In this document: positions 1 through 7,108 of the stretch, in pieces | Numbering within the stretch: position 1 is the first letter of the stretch | How the letters are laid out: each line of letters opens with the position of its first letter | NCBI GenBank assembly: GCA_030444405.1 | Contig: JARFPM010000035.1 | Location: forward strand, 1-33,403 | Source of the DNA: Nitrospira sp. | GTDB lineage: Bacteria > Nitrospirota > Nitrospiria > Nitrospirales > Nitrospiraceae | Reading direction: 5' to 3' | Length of the DNA stretch: 33,403 bases | Translations under genes and position numbers: made by a program | The notes under the pieces: model-generated | Database searches by the model: none | Told to the model about the DNA's origin: nothing | The model's input: the letters and a program-made list of their open reading frames with translations, nothing else

Positions 1-64
1 ACTCATCTCCATAGACGGAGGACCTTCAAAAAGGACGCAACGATGGAAAGGAAGGGATGAGGAT

Positions 65-688
65 TTATTTACGTGGTCTAGGCGATGGGCTCAGTGATGG
101 AGTTCTAATGTTCGCTCGCGTCTTGGCGAAACAGCTGTTGATATGGTCGTCCACCATACCCACCGCCTGCATGAAGGCATAGACGATCGTGCTGCCCACG
201 AAGCGGAATCCACGTTTCTTGAGATCCTTTGAGAGCGCATCGCCCTCTGAACTCGTGGCCGGTACGTCGGCCATCGTTCGCCGGCGATTCAACTTTGGTT
301 TTCCGCCGACAAATTGCCAGACATACCGATCGAAGGACCCGAATTCTTTCTGCACCGCCAGAAAGGCCTGTGCATTCGTCACCGCCGCGTCAATTTTCAA
401 CCGATTTCGGATGATGCCAGGATCGTTCAGGAGCCGCTTCTTGCGGTTGACGGTAAATTTGGCCACTTTGACCGGATCAAACCAAGCAAAGGCCTTTCGA
501 TAGCCTTCCCGTCGTCGAAGAATTGTGTCCCAGGTGAGGCCAGCCTGCGCTCCCTCAAGCAGTAACATTTCAAAAAGTCGGCGATCACTGTGCACCGGCT
601 TTCCCCACTCCCGGTCGTGGTAGCGAATCATATGAGGCTTGTCCCCCGCCCAGGAGCACCGAGCCACCGGCTTCTTCTCAATGGGCAT
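65..688 (-). CDS. tag: DNA-3-methyladenine glycosylase I
   Basis: Base-excision repair enzyme that removes 3-methyladenine from alkylated DNA in the cytoplasm. The 207-residue product shows the family hallmarks: an N-terminal RCSWAGDK segment, then YHDREWG, the LLLEGAQAGLTWDTIL helix and a C-terminal DDHINSCF with the His/Cys expected for the Tag zinc site. Length fits the family (about 190). I start at the ATG at 686-688 (MPIEKKPVARC) because an AAAGG lies about 8 bases upstream and family similarity begins there; the frame stays open to 724. The last 15 residues are a basic Ser/Pro tail beyond the conserved domain. It is last in a minus-strand series after a C39-like gene and a VapBC pair. 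Confidence 0.93.
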   Translation of the reverse strand: MPIEKKPVARCSWAGDKPHMIRYHDREWGKPVHSDRRLFEMLLLEGAQAGLTWDTILRRREGYRKAFAWFDPVKVAKFTVNRKKRLLNDPGIIRNRLKIDAAVTNAQAFLAVQKEFGSFDRYVWQFVGGKPKLNRRRTMADVPATSSEGDALSKDLKKRGFRFVGSTIVYAFMQAVGMVDDHINSCFAKTRANIRTPSLSPSPRPRK

Positions 689-749
689 TGCACAACCTTT
701 CATAGACTCTATGCCAGCTGACATAGAGGAGAAAGCGCAGGACCTCGTT

Positions 750-1226
750 TTATTGCTCCTTTGCCACTGCCATATACCACTTCGGTTTCATTCTCCCGAA
801 ATCCCTCCGCACATGATGGACGAGCAATCGTTTTGAGTCGAGGACCCGCTCCCCCTCCCGGTCGCGTACGAACACCACCCAGTGCCAGCAGGGCTGACCA
901 TGGTCACGATGCCACTTGATGGCAAGCAACGCCAGATCGGGCAGACTGCTCCAAGAACGGAAGGGACGCTCCGTCGAGGCCGGACGCAATCGATATTTCT
1001 GAAGAAGGCGGCGTACGTAAGCCGTCTCAGACCAGAGGAGCCGATCCATCGCAAAGATGCCGAGCCGATTGGCCGTTCGTTGAGCCTGCCGATAGGACAC
1101 GCCTGCTATCGCTGCTACAGCAGCAATTCCACAGCCGGTCCGTTCGAGTTGAAGAACTGGCTTCACTTCTTCAACAGCTTTCCTGCTTTGCCGAAGTACG
1201 CTACGAATTATCTCGGCGTTTTCCAC
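750..1226 (-). CDS. Papain-like (C39-type) cysteine peptidase-like protein
   Basis: The 158-residue protein has the layout of C39-like papain-fold domains: Cys32 in RTGCGIAAVAAIAGVSY, His115 in CWHWVVFV, and Asp130 in ERVLDSK, which together would form a Cys-His-Asp triad. C39 domains cleave double-glycine leader peptides, but here there is no ABC transporter part and no signal peptide, so the substrate is unknown and a non-catalytic role is possible. The start is a GTG inside the last codons of the PIN toxin gene (19-base overlap), so the two are probably translated as one operon. The fold call rests on by-eye motif matching and is moderate. Confidence 0.6.
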   Translation of the reverse strand: MENAEIIRSVLRQSRKAVEEVKPVLQLERTGCGIAAVAAIAGVSYRQAQRTANRLGIFAMDRLLWSETAYVRRLLQKYRLRPASTERPFRSWSSLPDLALLAIKWHRDHGQPCWHWVVFVRDREGERVLDSKRLLVHHVRRDFGRMKPKWYMAVAKEQ

Positions 1227-1636
1227 TCACGCAGCAACACCACATGTCCTTTTTGCTTGGCCCTTTTTACATAGGCGGTATCGGCTGTCACATACATGCC
1301 TTTTGTGCGTAGGGCAAGGACATGGTACGCCGAGTCATAAAAAGTGATCTGCTTGATTTCGCGCATATGCTCAAGTACAGACAGGGCATATTCGCTCCTG
1401 AGCGGAACCTCATCAAATTCATAGGCCAATAAGGCGCTCATCAGCTCTATTGCCACAGCAGGTTTCTTGAGGCCGAGGATATTTCCAACTTCATATCTCC
1501 AGAGCGTTGGGAGCCGAATCTCGATGGCTTCGTTGAGGAGGGCTTGTTGTAGGTTGGCGGCTTGCTGATAATCAGGCTCATGATCCTTTTCCAATACCCA
1601 TTTCAAGATGATGGAGGCATCAGGCACAACAATCAT
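1208..1636 (-). CDS. vapC: PIN-domain toxin of a VapBC-type system
   Basis: Small endoribonuclease toxin of the PIN family. The four acidic residues that bind divalent metal are visible: Asp6 in VVPDASIILKW, Glu49 in WRYEVGN, Asp101 in TFYDSAYHVLA and Asp119 in YVTADTAY. Its 142 residues match the family. The ATG overlaps the stop of the upstream antitoxin gene in a four-base ATGA, the classic sign of translational coupling in toxin-antitoxin pairs. The downstream C39-like gene overlaps its 3' end. The RNA target cannot be read from sequence. Confidence 0.88.
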   Translation of the reverse strand: MIVVPDASIILKWVLEKDHEPDYQQAANLQQALLNEAIEIRLPTLWRYEVGNILGLKKPAVAIELMSALLAYEFDEVPLRSEYALSVLEHMREIKQITFYDSAYHVLALRTKGMYVTADTAYVKRAKQKGHVVLLREWKTPR

Positions 1637-1866
1637 CGCTCGCCTCGCCCCCTATCTCGGCGCACGGCGGCGAGAATCTCTTTGCCACTCAGGGTCGCAC
1701 TTCGCTTTCTCAGCCGCTGCACAACCTCCGTGGCAAGCCGGCGTTTTCGCCGAAGCAATTCATGCCGGAGCGCTTCATTGACGACTTGACTTCGTCTTCT
1801 CGGAGGAACTAGCTTGAACAGTTCGTCTCTGAGTCGATCATCAATAGACACATTAAGCTTCGCCAT
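1633..1866 (-). CDS. vapB: Ribbon-helix-helix-type antitoxin
   Basis: 77-residue basic protein. Residues about 3-42 (KLNVSIDDRLRDELFKLV, then RRSQVVNEALRHELLRRKR) fit a MetJ/Arc-type ribbon-helix-helix DNA-binding domain. The C-terminal half (EVVQRLRKRSATLSGKEIL) is probably the toxin-binding arm. It precedes the PIN toxin with an ATGA overlap. An AGGAAG and a GCAGGA lie just upstream of the ATG. A promoter and a 17-base palindrome sit 24-74 bases upstream, consistent with the usual autorepression of such operons. Confidence 0.85.
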   Translation of the reverse strand: MAKLNVSIDDRLRDELFKLVPPRRRSQVVNEALRHELLRRKRRLATEVVQRLRKRSATLSGKEILAAVRRDRGRGER

Positions 1867-1889
1867 TCCTGCTCTTCCTTATATAGTAG

Positions 1890-1906
1890 GCACATATATA
1901 ATGTGC
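1890..1906. promoter_or_regulatory. Palindromic operator candidate upstream of vapB
   Basis: GCACAT-atata-ATGTGC, perfect 6-base arms around a 5-base AT centre, lies directly downstream of the proposed -10 box and about 24 bases before the vapB start codon. Position and symmetry suit the autoregulatory site of a dimeric ribbon-helix-helix antitoxin. Confidence 0.5.
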
Positions 1907-1910
1907 TATC

Positions 1911-1940
1911 AGTATGCGTGTATGTTAAGCGCCTAGTCAA
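1911..1940 (-). promoter_or_regulatory. Sigma-70-type promoter of the vapBC operon
   Basis: On the minus strand, TTGACT (1935-1940, five of six matches to the -35 consensus) is followed after 18 bases by CATACT (1911-1916, four of six matches to the -10 consensus). The predicted start of transcription is about 35 bases before the vapB ATG. Confidence 0.5.
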
Positions 1941-2005
1941 GGATTCTTGCTCGATTCACACATACATAGGTTTATCTTGTCGTCAGCCTATCCAGTTCTT
2001 ATGTC

Positions 2006-2377
2006 TTAGACTATGGGTTTGTGAGGGCCAAGCCGATTCAGCAGAAAACTCCGCAAGGCGACGGCCTGATTGTGCTGTTCGTCTTTGGTGGAATAGAGCA
2101 GCGTTATGGGGTTGGTCTTGGCCTGTTCTCTGATCGTTGCGAGGAGGGCCGTCTTCTCTTTTAGTTCGGCGTGGTAGCGGCACCGGAATTCTGCCCATCG
2201 GACGGGATCGTGATTGAACCACTTCCGCAGAGATGTGGATGGCCCGAGGTCGGGAAGCCAGAGATCGAGTTTGGCCACCTCTTTTGAAATACCACGTGGC
2301 CAGAGCCGATCGACCAACACACGGAACCCATCAGACTTGGACACTGGCTCGTAGACACGTTTGACCAGAATCTTCAT
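2006..2377 (-). CDS. DUF488 family protein (YeaO-like)
   Basis: The 123-residue protein starts MKILVKRVYEPVSKSDGFRV and continues LVDRLWPRGISKEVAKLD, the signature opening of the DUF488/YeaO family, with the conserved WFNHDPVRWAEF segment in the middle and TLLYSTKDEQHNQAVALR near the end. The biochemical role of the family is not established. The ATG follows the stop of the aldo/keto reductase gene by seven bases on the same strand, so the two are probably co-transcribed. No signal peptide or membrane segment is visible. Confidence 0.85.
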   Translation of the reverse strand: MKILVKRVYEPVSKSDGFRVLVDRLWPRGISKEVAKLDLWLPDLGPSTSLRKWFNHDPVRWAEFRCRYHAELKEKTALLATIREQAKTNPITLLYSTKDEQHNQAVALRSFLLNRLGPHKPIV

Positions 2378-2384
2378 TGGATGG

Positions 2385-3224
2385 CTAGAGGCCGATGATT
2401 TCGATCTGTCGAATTTCCTCCGAGAGCAAGGTGAATCGATCCGATTGCAGGTCTTCCTTCATATGCTGAGTATTCGTCGTGCCGGTCAAAGGCAGCATGC
2501 CGACTTGCATCGCAAACCGGAAAATGAGCTGAGCCAGGGTGACATCATACCGGGCTGCCATGGCTCGGATCTCAGGATTGATGAACACGTCGCGATTTGC
2601 GGTTAGGAGCGAGAATCCTTGATAGATAATATGGTGCGTCTGGCAAATTTCGCGCACCTCTTTGTCCCACCCGAATGCCGCATAGCAGCGGTTCTGCACC
2701 ACCATCGGCTTGTGCTTGGCTTTCATGCAGAGCAGGGTCAGTTGATCGGCTGTGACGTTACTGACCCCGATCATCTTCGTCTTGCCCGCGTCATAGAGGG
2801 ACTCGATCGCGGCCCAGACCTCCCAGTCCTCAGCCCCTAAACCACGTCGTGAATAGGGCCCATGCAGCACGTACGAGTCGAGATAGTCGGTATGGAGGTG
2901 GGCTAAGGAACTCGCGAAGGATTGCTGCACCTGCGTGGTGATCCTCGCCCGCGCATCGTAGGGCAGATGATGATCCTGGCCGTTGATCGGAGTGAACTTC
3001 GTCTGGAGAAACAGCTTGTCGCGGGTGATGCCCTGTGTTGCTAATTGGAGGAGCGCCTCCCCCACCCTCGCTTCATCGTAATGGACGAGTTGATTCGCTG
3101 TATCGATTGCGGTGAACCCGGATTCGACTGCTTGTAGCACCAGTCCAGTTGTGGCCTCCTTCTTCCAGGCCGTACCGTACATAAAGGATGGAACCGAGAC
3201 ATTATTATATGTGGTCAATGGCAT
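2385..3224 (-). CDS. Aldo/keto reductase
   Basis: NADPH-dependent carbonyl reductase of the AKR superfamily, a cytoplasmic TIM barrel. The catalytic tetrad is visible: Asp41 (TAIDTA), Tyr49 (LVHYDEARVGEAL), Lys76 (LQTKF) and His121 (YVLHGP). The 279 residues fit the family, and GVSNVTADQL plus the C-terminal GTTNTQHMKEDL match the usual cofactor-binding segments. The substrate cannot be inferred. The start at 3222-3224 is chosen because AAGGAGA stands nine bases upstream; the frame remains open to 3254. It heads a two-gene unit with the DUF488 gene. Confidence 0.92.
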   Translation of the reverse strand: MPLTTYNNVSVPSFMYGTAWKKEATTGLVLQAVESGFTAIDTANQLVHYDEARVGEALLQLATQGITRDKLFLQTKFTPINGQDHHLPYDARARITTQVQQSFASSLAHLHTDYLDSYVLHGPYSRRGLGAEDWEVWAAIESLYDAGKTKMIGVSNVTADQLTLLCMKAKHKPMVVQNRCYAAFGWDKEVREICQTHHIIYQGFSLLTANRDVFINPEIRAMAARYDVTLAQLIFRFAMQVGMLPLTGTTNTQHMKEDLQSDRFTLLSEEIRQIEIIGL

Positions 3225-3249
3225 CGGAGTATCTCCTTGGGATGCCTGT

Positions 3250-3279
3250 ACCATACACAGCTCACGCTGGCAGTCTCAA
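3250..3279 (-). promoter_or_regulatory. Candidate promoter of the aldo/keto reductase operon
   Basis: TTGAGA (3274-3279) and TATGGT (3250-3255) are separated by 18 bases on the minus strand, giving five and four matches to the sigma-70 consensus. The predicted transcript would have a leader of about 20 bases with a strong AAGGAGA. The -35 part lies inside the duplicated segment described at 3269-3353. Confidence 0.4.
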
Positions 3280-3353
3280 TGTGAGAATTGATAGAGCGCT
3301 CCGATGAAATCGGAAAACAATAATGATCACCGAACTCCGCCTCAACTACCGCT
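3269..3353 (+). pseudogene. Remnant 5' end of a paralogue of the gene at 6707
   Basis: About 85 bases match the upstream region and first codons of the hypothetical gene at 6707 (matching stretch 6672-6758). Shared blocks include AGAATTGATAGAG before the start codon and a stretch coding ITELRL-[N/S]-YR. Here the ATG at 3304 gives MKSENN, then a one-base shift of frame is needed to read ITELRLNYR, and a TGA follows at once. Similarity ends there. The copy is therefore truncated and frameshifted and cannot encode the protein. Confidence 0.65.
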
Positions 3354-3836
3354 GAAGCAGGAACGCCGCATAGGATCCCCGCCCTTGTCGAGGTGTTTGC
3401 CTGTGCCGCACAGTGCCAATCACGGTTGCGCGTCCAGTGAAACCCAGGTTGCCGTTGTGGTAACAGGGGGCTCTCCGCTGGTCTTACAACGACGTCACCC
3501 ATGGACATCACCCATGCCATTGCCGATGGAACAGCAACAGCTGTTGAGCACAGCAGTCGTATTGCGGGTTATGCAACCACCATCGGTTTCCTCGGAGAGC
3601 GATCGGTCGGAGGAATGAGGAGCTCAGAGGCTCTGATTGGTGCTACACCGGGCCAGGCTTCCTAATGGCGACCCGGAACATGGAATTGTTGCAGTCGTAC
3701 TTGAATTACGTTCTGCAGATAGTCCAGCCCATCACGCGCATGAGCCTTGGGCTTTTCCTTGCTCCCTTCTTGCCCCCGAAGAGGATGGAAGCAAAGACGC
3801 AACGGCGTATCGTCCTCACAAACAAAGAGCCCCCTT
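3354..3836. other. Intergenic stretch without a convincing gene
   Basis: This gap lies between the divergent aldo/keto reductase unit and the 3' end of the zinc-ribbon gene. Several frames are open, but none has a good ribosome binding site plus protein-like composition. One plus-strand frame runs from a stop near 3438 to a stop at about 3665 and contains MDITHAIADGTATAVEHS; it could be a relic, but I recognise no family. Confidence 0.4.
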
Positions 3837-4280
3837 CTACGTCTCCATCATTTCCAGCCTGGCATCGAACTCATGTCCGCAGGCTGTGCAGTGGATGCAG
3901 TCCGACTCGACGACAAATTCGTCGGTTCGAATTCCCATGCCTCCGCAATCTGGACAACGGGCAAGATGAACCCTCTCATCGTTCACCGTTTCGTATTGAG
4001 TTCCACGAAGACAATAGACCGGTTTCCCCTCCAGTAGCCATGGCCGCCCTTGTTTATCGACGACCGGCAGGACGAGATAATGATGGTTCACGTAGGCTTC
4101 AATGTCTTGCTGGTTTGTGAAACCGTCCTTGATCAACTTTCCCCCCAACGCTTCGTAGAGAGCATGTTCTTTCCACGATCGCTTTCGTCGGCCCCATAGT
4201 TCCCTCCCTTCGTTCAGGTTCAGATCGATCCAGCGATTGCTTATGGGCACACCCATCCTTTCGAATCCCATAGTCTTCAC
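3837..4280 (-). CDS. Zinc-ribbon protein of unknown function
   Basis: The C-terminal part has two Cys pairs, CPDC (in HLARCPDCGGMGIRTDEF) and CIHCTACGHEFDA, typical of a zinc ribbon. The central part (WKEHALYEALGGKLIKDGFTNQQDIEAYVNHHYLVLPVV) is a mixed alpha/beta region I do not recognise. I start at the GTG at 4278-4280 because GAGGGA is seven bases upstream; the next possible starts are ATGs at 4269-4271 and 4254-4256, and the frame is open to 4427. About 147 residues, no signal peptide. It follows two short ORFs on the same strand and may form one transcript with them. Confidence 0.65.
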   Translation of the reverse strand: MKTMGFERMGVPISNRWIDLNLNEGRELWGRRKRSWKEHALYEALGGKLIKDGFTNQQDIEAYVNHHYLVLPVVDKQGRPWLLEGKPVYCLRGTQYETVNDERVHLARCPDCGGMGIRTDEFVVESDCIHCTACGHEFDARLEMMET

Positions 4281-4332
4281 GATACAGTCCCTCACAGACT
4301 CGTACCTACAAGGATCGAGCCCACGCCGACCG

Positions 4333-4512
4333 TCATGCCGCTCGCCTGGTGATGATTGGCGCTTCTGGATGCGTGTCACTCGATCCGTCGGCACTCTGCC
4401 TCGATCCCTGTTGGCTCTCGTTGCCATTGGCGGAGAGCATGCGGATACATGCCATCAGCATCACCACCGCGGCTGCGAGGCCGATGACGATTCCCCAATA
4501 TGCCCATGACAT
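4333..4512 (-). CDS. Small single-span membrane protein (59 residues)
   Basis: ATG at 4510-4512 opens a frame reading MSWAYWGIVIGLAAAVVMLM, followed by ACIRMLSANG and a polar Ser/Gln-rich tail ending ITRRAA. Residues 5-25 form one clear transmembrane helix, with the tail predicted on one side of the membrane. The ATG comes three bases after the stop of the upstream 75-residue ORF, and GGGTGA lies just before it. The zinc-ribbon gene starts about 50 bases downstream. No family is recognised; the hydrophobic pattern and spacing are the evidence that it is real. Confidence 0.5.
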   Translation of the reverse strand: MSWAYWGIVIGLAAAVVMLMACIRMLSANGNESQQGSRQSADGSSDTHPEAPIITRRAA

Positions 4513-4515
4513 ATG

Positions 4516-4743
4516 TCACCCGCTCGCGCCATGGGACGCGAGTCCTTCGTGAGGTTGCCAACACTGGGCTCCGCCGTGGAATGGCATCCGATGTCTGCGG
4601 GTAATCTGGTTTCCCTGCTGCAGGCAAACGGCATCAGCGTGTTCTTGCACGAATGTGGCACGGTATAAGGAGAGAGCCTGTCTGGTGAGGAACCTATACC
4701 CGGCAGGTCCAGACCGTTGGAACTGTGCTCCACGGAGGACCAT
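4516..4743 (-). CDS. Hypothetical 75-residue protein
   Basis: The frame from ATG 4741-4743 starts MVLRGAQFQRSGPAGYRFL and is preceded by GGAGGTGG, with GGAGG eight bases before the start, the best ribosome binding site in this neighbourhood. The product is polar, with several His and two Cys residues (DAVCLQQG and GAQCWQPHEG), and has no membrane segment or known motif. It ends three bases before the next small ORF, implying translational coupling. No function is proposed. Confidence 0.4.
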   Translation of the reverse strand: MVLRGAQFQRSGPAGYRFLTRQALSLYRATFVQEHADAVCLQQGNQITRRHRMPFHGGAQCWQPHEGLASHGASG

Positions 4744-4957
4744 GATCACCACCTCCAAGACGAGGCGGTCGAGAAGTCATGCTGGTAGCCTACGCCTTGG
4801 AGAATAAGCAGGTCAAGGGCGAGAATCAAAGAACACTGTGTCACTCCATTGACAAGGCCGTTGGCCGGACGCTGTCCAAACATCTTGACCATTTACCCAT
4901 TTGCCAGGAACCAGTAAAATTGCCGCATCAATTGGAATTCGTGAACGAGGAGGACTC

Positions 4958-5524
4958 ATGGACAAGACAAAGCGGACATTGGGTTATGCAGTATCCGTGT
5001 TGGGAGTTGGTCTGATGCTCGGTCTCTGCATCCCGACACTGGAACTGGATGCACGAGCTGAGTTGCTCAACGTGAAACCCGGTGCATGGGAAATGACAGT
5101 GACAACCGTTGCATCGGGGATGAAGCTCTCACCGGAGATGGCGGCCAACATGACGCCGGCACAACGGGTTCAAATGGAGCAGATGATGAAAGCCCGCGAA
5201 GGCAAGCCTCACACGATGACCGCGCCATCCTGTCTTACAAAAGAAGATGTATCGCAGGACCGCATCATCAAGGAGATGGAAGACGAAGATGATGATACTG
5301 CGGGGCAATGCAAGGCTAAGGTGATCTCGAAATCCTCGTCGAAACTCGTCATCGATCAAATCTGCCCCGGCCCACCGGCGTCAACTGGACACCTCACGAT
5401 CGAAGCAAAGACACCCGAAAGTCTCGTGGCAACCGGTGACAGGAACCTAAAAGGATCGGGCAAGGCTCACCTGGACATCAAAGGCAAGTGGCTTCGCGCT
5501 AGCTGTGAGGGAATTGAGGAGTAG
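4958..5524 (+). CDS. Secreted DUF3617 family protein
   Basis: 188-residue exported protein. Residues 1-33 form a signal peptide (MDKTKRTLGYAVSVLGVGLM... ending near DARAE). The mature part opens LLNVKPGAWEMTVTT and carries the paired Cys segments of DUF3617 (SCLTKEDV; QCKAKV; QICPGP; SCEG near the end). The Met/Gln-rich stretch MTPAQRVQMEQMMKAREGKP is also usual in this family. The family is periplasmic and of unknown role. GAGGAGG lies seven bases before the chosen ATG at 4958. The 40-residue ORF and the SnoaL-like gene follow on the same strand. Confidence 0.85.
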   Translation: MDKTKRTLGYAVSVLGVGLMLGLCIPTLELDARAELLNVKPGAWEMTVTTVASGMKLSPEMAANMTPAQRVQMEQMMKAREGKPHTMTAPSCLTKEDVSQDRIIKEMEDEDDDTAGQCKAKVISKSSSKLVIDQICPGPPASTGHLTIEAKTPESLVATGDRNLKGSGKAHLDIKGKWLRASCEGIEE

Positions 5525-5529
5525 CACGG

Positions 5530-5652
5530 ATGTGTCTGCGATTTTCCACGTACCTCGCCAGCCAAGGTCCTGTCGTGGGGGTGGTCCCCCTCGGTGCGCT
5601 CGGTCTGTTGACGGTCCTGTCCTTTCTGGTCGGCTACCGATGGGAACGCTGA
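5530..5652 (+). CDS. Small single-span membrane protein (40 residues)
   Basis: A short frame fills the gap between two secreted-protein genes. It starts at ATG 5530, five bases after the DUF3617 stop, with GAGGAG eight bases upstream. The product begins MCLRFSTYLASQGP, has one hydrophobic helix (VVGVVPLGALGLLTVLSFLV) and ends GYRWER before TGA. Charge placement suggests a cytoplasmic C-terminus. The strong ribosome binding site and the helix support a real small protein; no family is recognised. Confidence 0.5.
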   Translation: MCLRFSTYLASQGPVVGVVPLGALGLLTVLSFLVGYRWER

Positions 5653-5689
5653 TTCGATTGTTCGAACTTCTTGGTGAAGGGAGTCATCC

Positions 5690-6562
5690 ATGATCAGTCT
5701 CAGACTGTGCGTGTGGTACGTCCTGACACTGTTCGTCGGTGTTTCGACCCCCGCCATCGCGTCGGAACCTTCTGATCCGGAGTCGGCGATCCGCCGTATG
5801 GTGCGCGCCAACGCCGAAAAAGACCTGCCCACCCTTTCACGACTGATGGCACACGACGCCGATATCATCAGTTACGCGGTCGCCGGCCGTAAGTATGTTG
5901 GCTGGACCGAGCTTGAGGAGGGCATGCGGGAGGAATTCATCAATTCCCAGAAACTCGAGATTCCGATTCATGAGCTCAAAGTGTGGACAAAAGGAGATCT
6001 GGCTTGGTATGCGATGGAACTCGATTACATCCGCTATGTTGCCGACGGACCTGAATTGAAACGGACCGTGCTTCCGATGCGGGAAACTGGGGTGCTTGAA
6101 CGTCGCAACGGCAACTGGCAATTGTTGTCGTGGCATGAATCATTTCGCTCCGCGCAACTCGGCGGACCACTCCCTTCACCGTCTGCATCAGCTTCGCAAC
6201 GTCTCGCCGGCAGCTTACAGACCTCGACCACACCCGACCTCAGCGGAGCATGGGAGATTCTCGAGGTCGAAGACGATAAACGGTATCAAGCGACATTGGA
6301 TAGGAACGGCAATGGACCATATACACAGCAGGGCGGACGCTTCACTACCACGAAGGTCGCCGATCGCCTCTGGCAGGGTACGTGGCAGCAGCCTGGCAAT
6401 GACCGTGAAGGAGGCTTTGAAGTGCTTCTCTCAGAGGACGGCGCGCAAGCCAACGGGGTGTGGTGGTACACGAGGGTCGGTAAACAGAAGAATATTCCCC
6501 CGCGCGAGCATGGCGGGACTTATCAATGGAAAAGACTCACGCCGCCGACCAGCGCCCGATGA
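5690..6562 (+). CDS. Secreted SnoaL/NTF2-like protein with C-terminal beta domain
   Basis: 290 residues. A signal peptide (1-25, cleaved near AIASEP) precedes a SnoaL-like/DUF4440-type domain at about 28-155: ESAIRRMVRANAEKDLPTL, then HDADIISYAV, a WTKGDLAWYAMELDY strand and ETGVLERRNGNWQLLSWHES, which is the typical end of such domains. After a Ser/Pro-rich linker (about 160-178), residues 180-285 (LSGAWEILEVEDD through GGTYQWKRL) look like a small beta-rich domain. NTF2-like domains can bind small ligands or act as enzymes; the ligand is unknown. GGGAG lies eight bases before the ATG. It follows the 40-residue ORF by 37 bases. Confidence 0.75.
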   Translation: MISLRLCVWYVLTLFVGVSTPAIASEPSDPESAIRRMVRANAEKDLPTLSRLMAHDADIISYAVAGRKYVGWTELEEGMREEFINSQKLEIPIHELKVWTKGDLAWYAMELDYIRYVADGPELKRTVLPMRETGVLERRNGNWQLLSWHESFRSAQLGGPLPSPSASASQRLAGSLQTSTTPDLSGAWEILEVEDDKRYQATLDRNGNGPYTQQGGRFTTTKVADRLWQGTWQQPGNDREGGFEVLLSEDGAQANGVWWYTRVGKQKNIPPREHGGTYQWKRLTPPTSAR

Positions 6563-6706
6563 TACTGCGCATATCTTCGCGCGAGACCAGTGAGCCGCAG
6601 TCCAGTCAGCAAACTACCCGATACACCTTCCGGTCCAGCTCGATCAAAAACAGACATTTCATGTCGGCAGTGGCAGCCTCATAGACAGAATTGATAGAGT
6701 GGAGCA

Positions 6707-7027
6707 ATGGAGTCCGAAGAGCCAACCACCATCACTGAACTCCGGCTCAGCTACCGCTATATCAAGGAATATCCCTGGGTGGTGCCGGCCGTGAACGGTT
6801 TTCTCTCCGCGTACTTCATGGAGCAGCCCAGCTTTCGCGTCCAGCGCCATTTCGACGAGCTGGAATCCGGCATGCATGTCTGGCTTTGCGAAGTGCCCAC
6901 CACGATGAAGATGACGACCCTCTTACGAAGACTGCAAGCCGATATTCCTCCCTGTCGATACAGTCAGATCACGACGGACCCGACCAACTGTCCGCAGTAT
7001 ATCGTTGATTCTCTTGATCAGCACTGA
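6707..7027 (+). CDS. Hypothetical 106-residue protein
   Basis: The product reads MESEEPTTITELRLSYRYIKEY, then WVVPAVNGFLSAYFMEQPSFRV, FDELESGMHVWLCEVPTT and a C-terminal half with CRYSQITTDPTNCPQYIVDSL. It is soluble, with no signal peptide and no motif I can name. A truncated and frameshifted copy of its 5' end lies at 3269-3353, so the family was duplicated in this neighbourhood. It lies 72 bases before the lysine-catabolism-like operon on the same strand and may be separately transcribed. Confidence 0.6.
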   Translation: MESEEPTTITELRLSYRYIKEYPWVVPAVNGFLSAYFMEQPSFRVQRHFDELESGMHVWLCEVPTTMKMTTLLRRLQADIPPCRYSQITTDPTNCPQYIVDSLDQH

Positions 7028-7088
7028 CGATTCCCGTCTGTCGGTTGCATCATTTCTCAAAGCAAGTGGTCAGAATTCTACGGTGGAG

Positions 7089-7108
7089 TATAATGCATCA
7101 TGATGCAT
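7089..7108 (+). promoter_or_regulatory. -10 box and start-codon palindrome of the dehydrogenase operon
   Basis: A perfect TATAAT (7089-7094) stands six bases before the ATG at 7100; the sequence 17 bases upstream (GTGGTC) is only a weak -35. A perfect 16-base palindrome, ATGCATCATGATGCAT (7093-7108), overlaps the -10 box and is centred on the start codon. If the -10 is used, the message would be almost leaderless and the palindrome would lie over the transcription start. Confidence 0.35.

Noticed and set aside
3215-3520. Minus-strand frame upstream of the aldo/keto reductase
   Set aside because: It covers the reductase promoter and the duplicated remnant, and has no family resemblance or ribosome binding site.
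6608-6661. 18-codon minus-strand frame reading MKCLFLIELDRKVYRVVC
   Set aside because: Looks like the start of a protein but stops at once; too short and without support.
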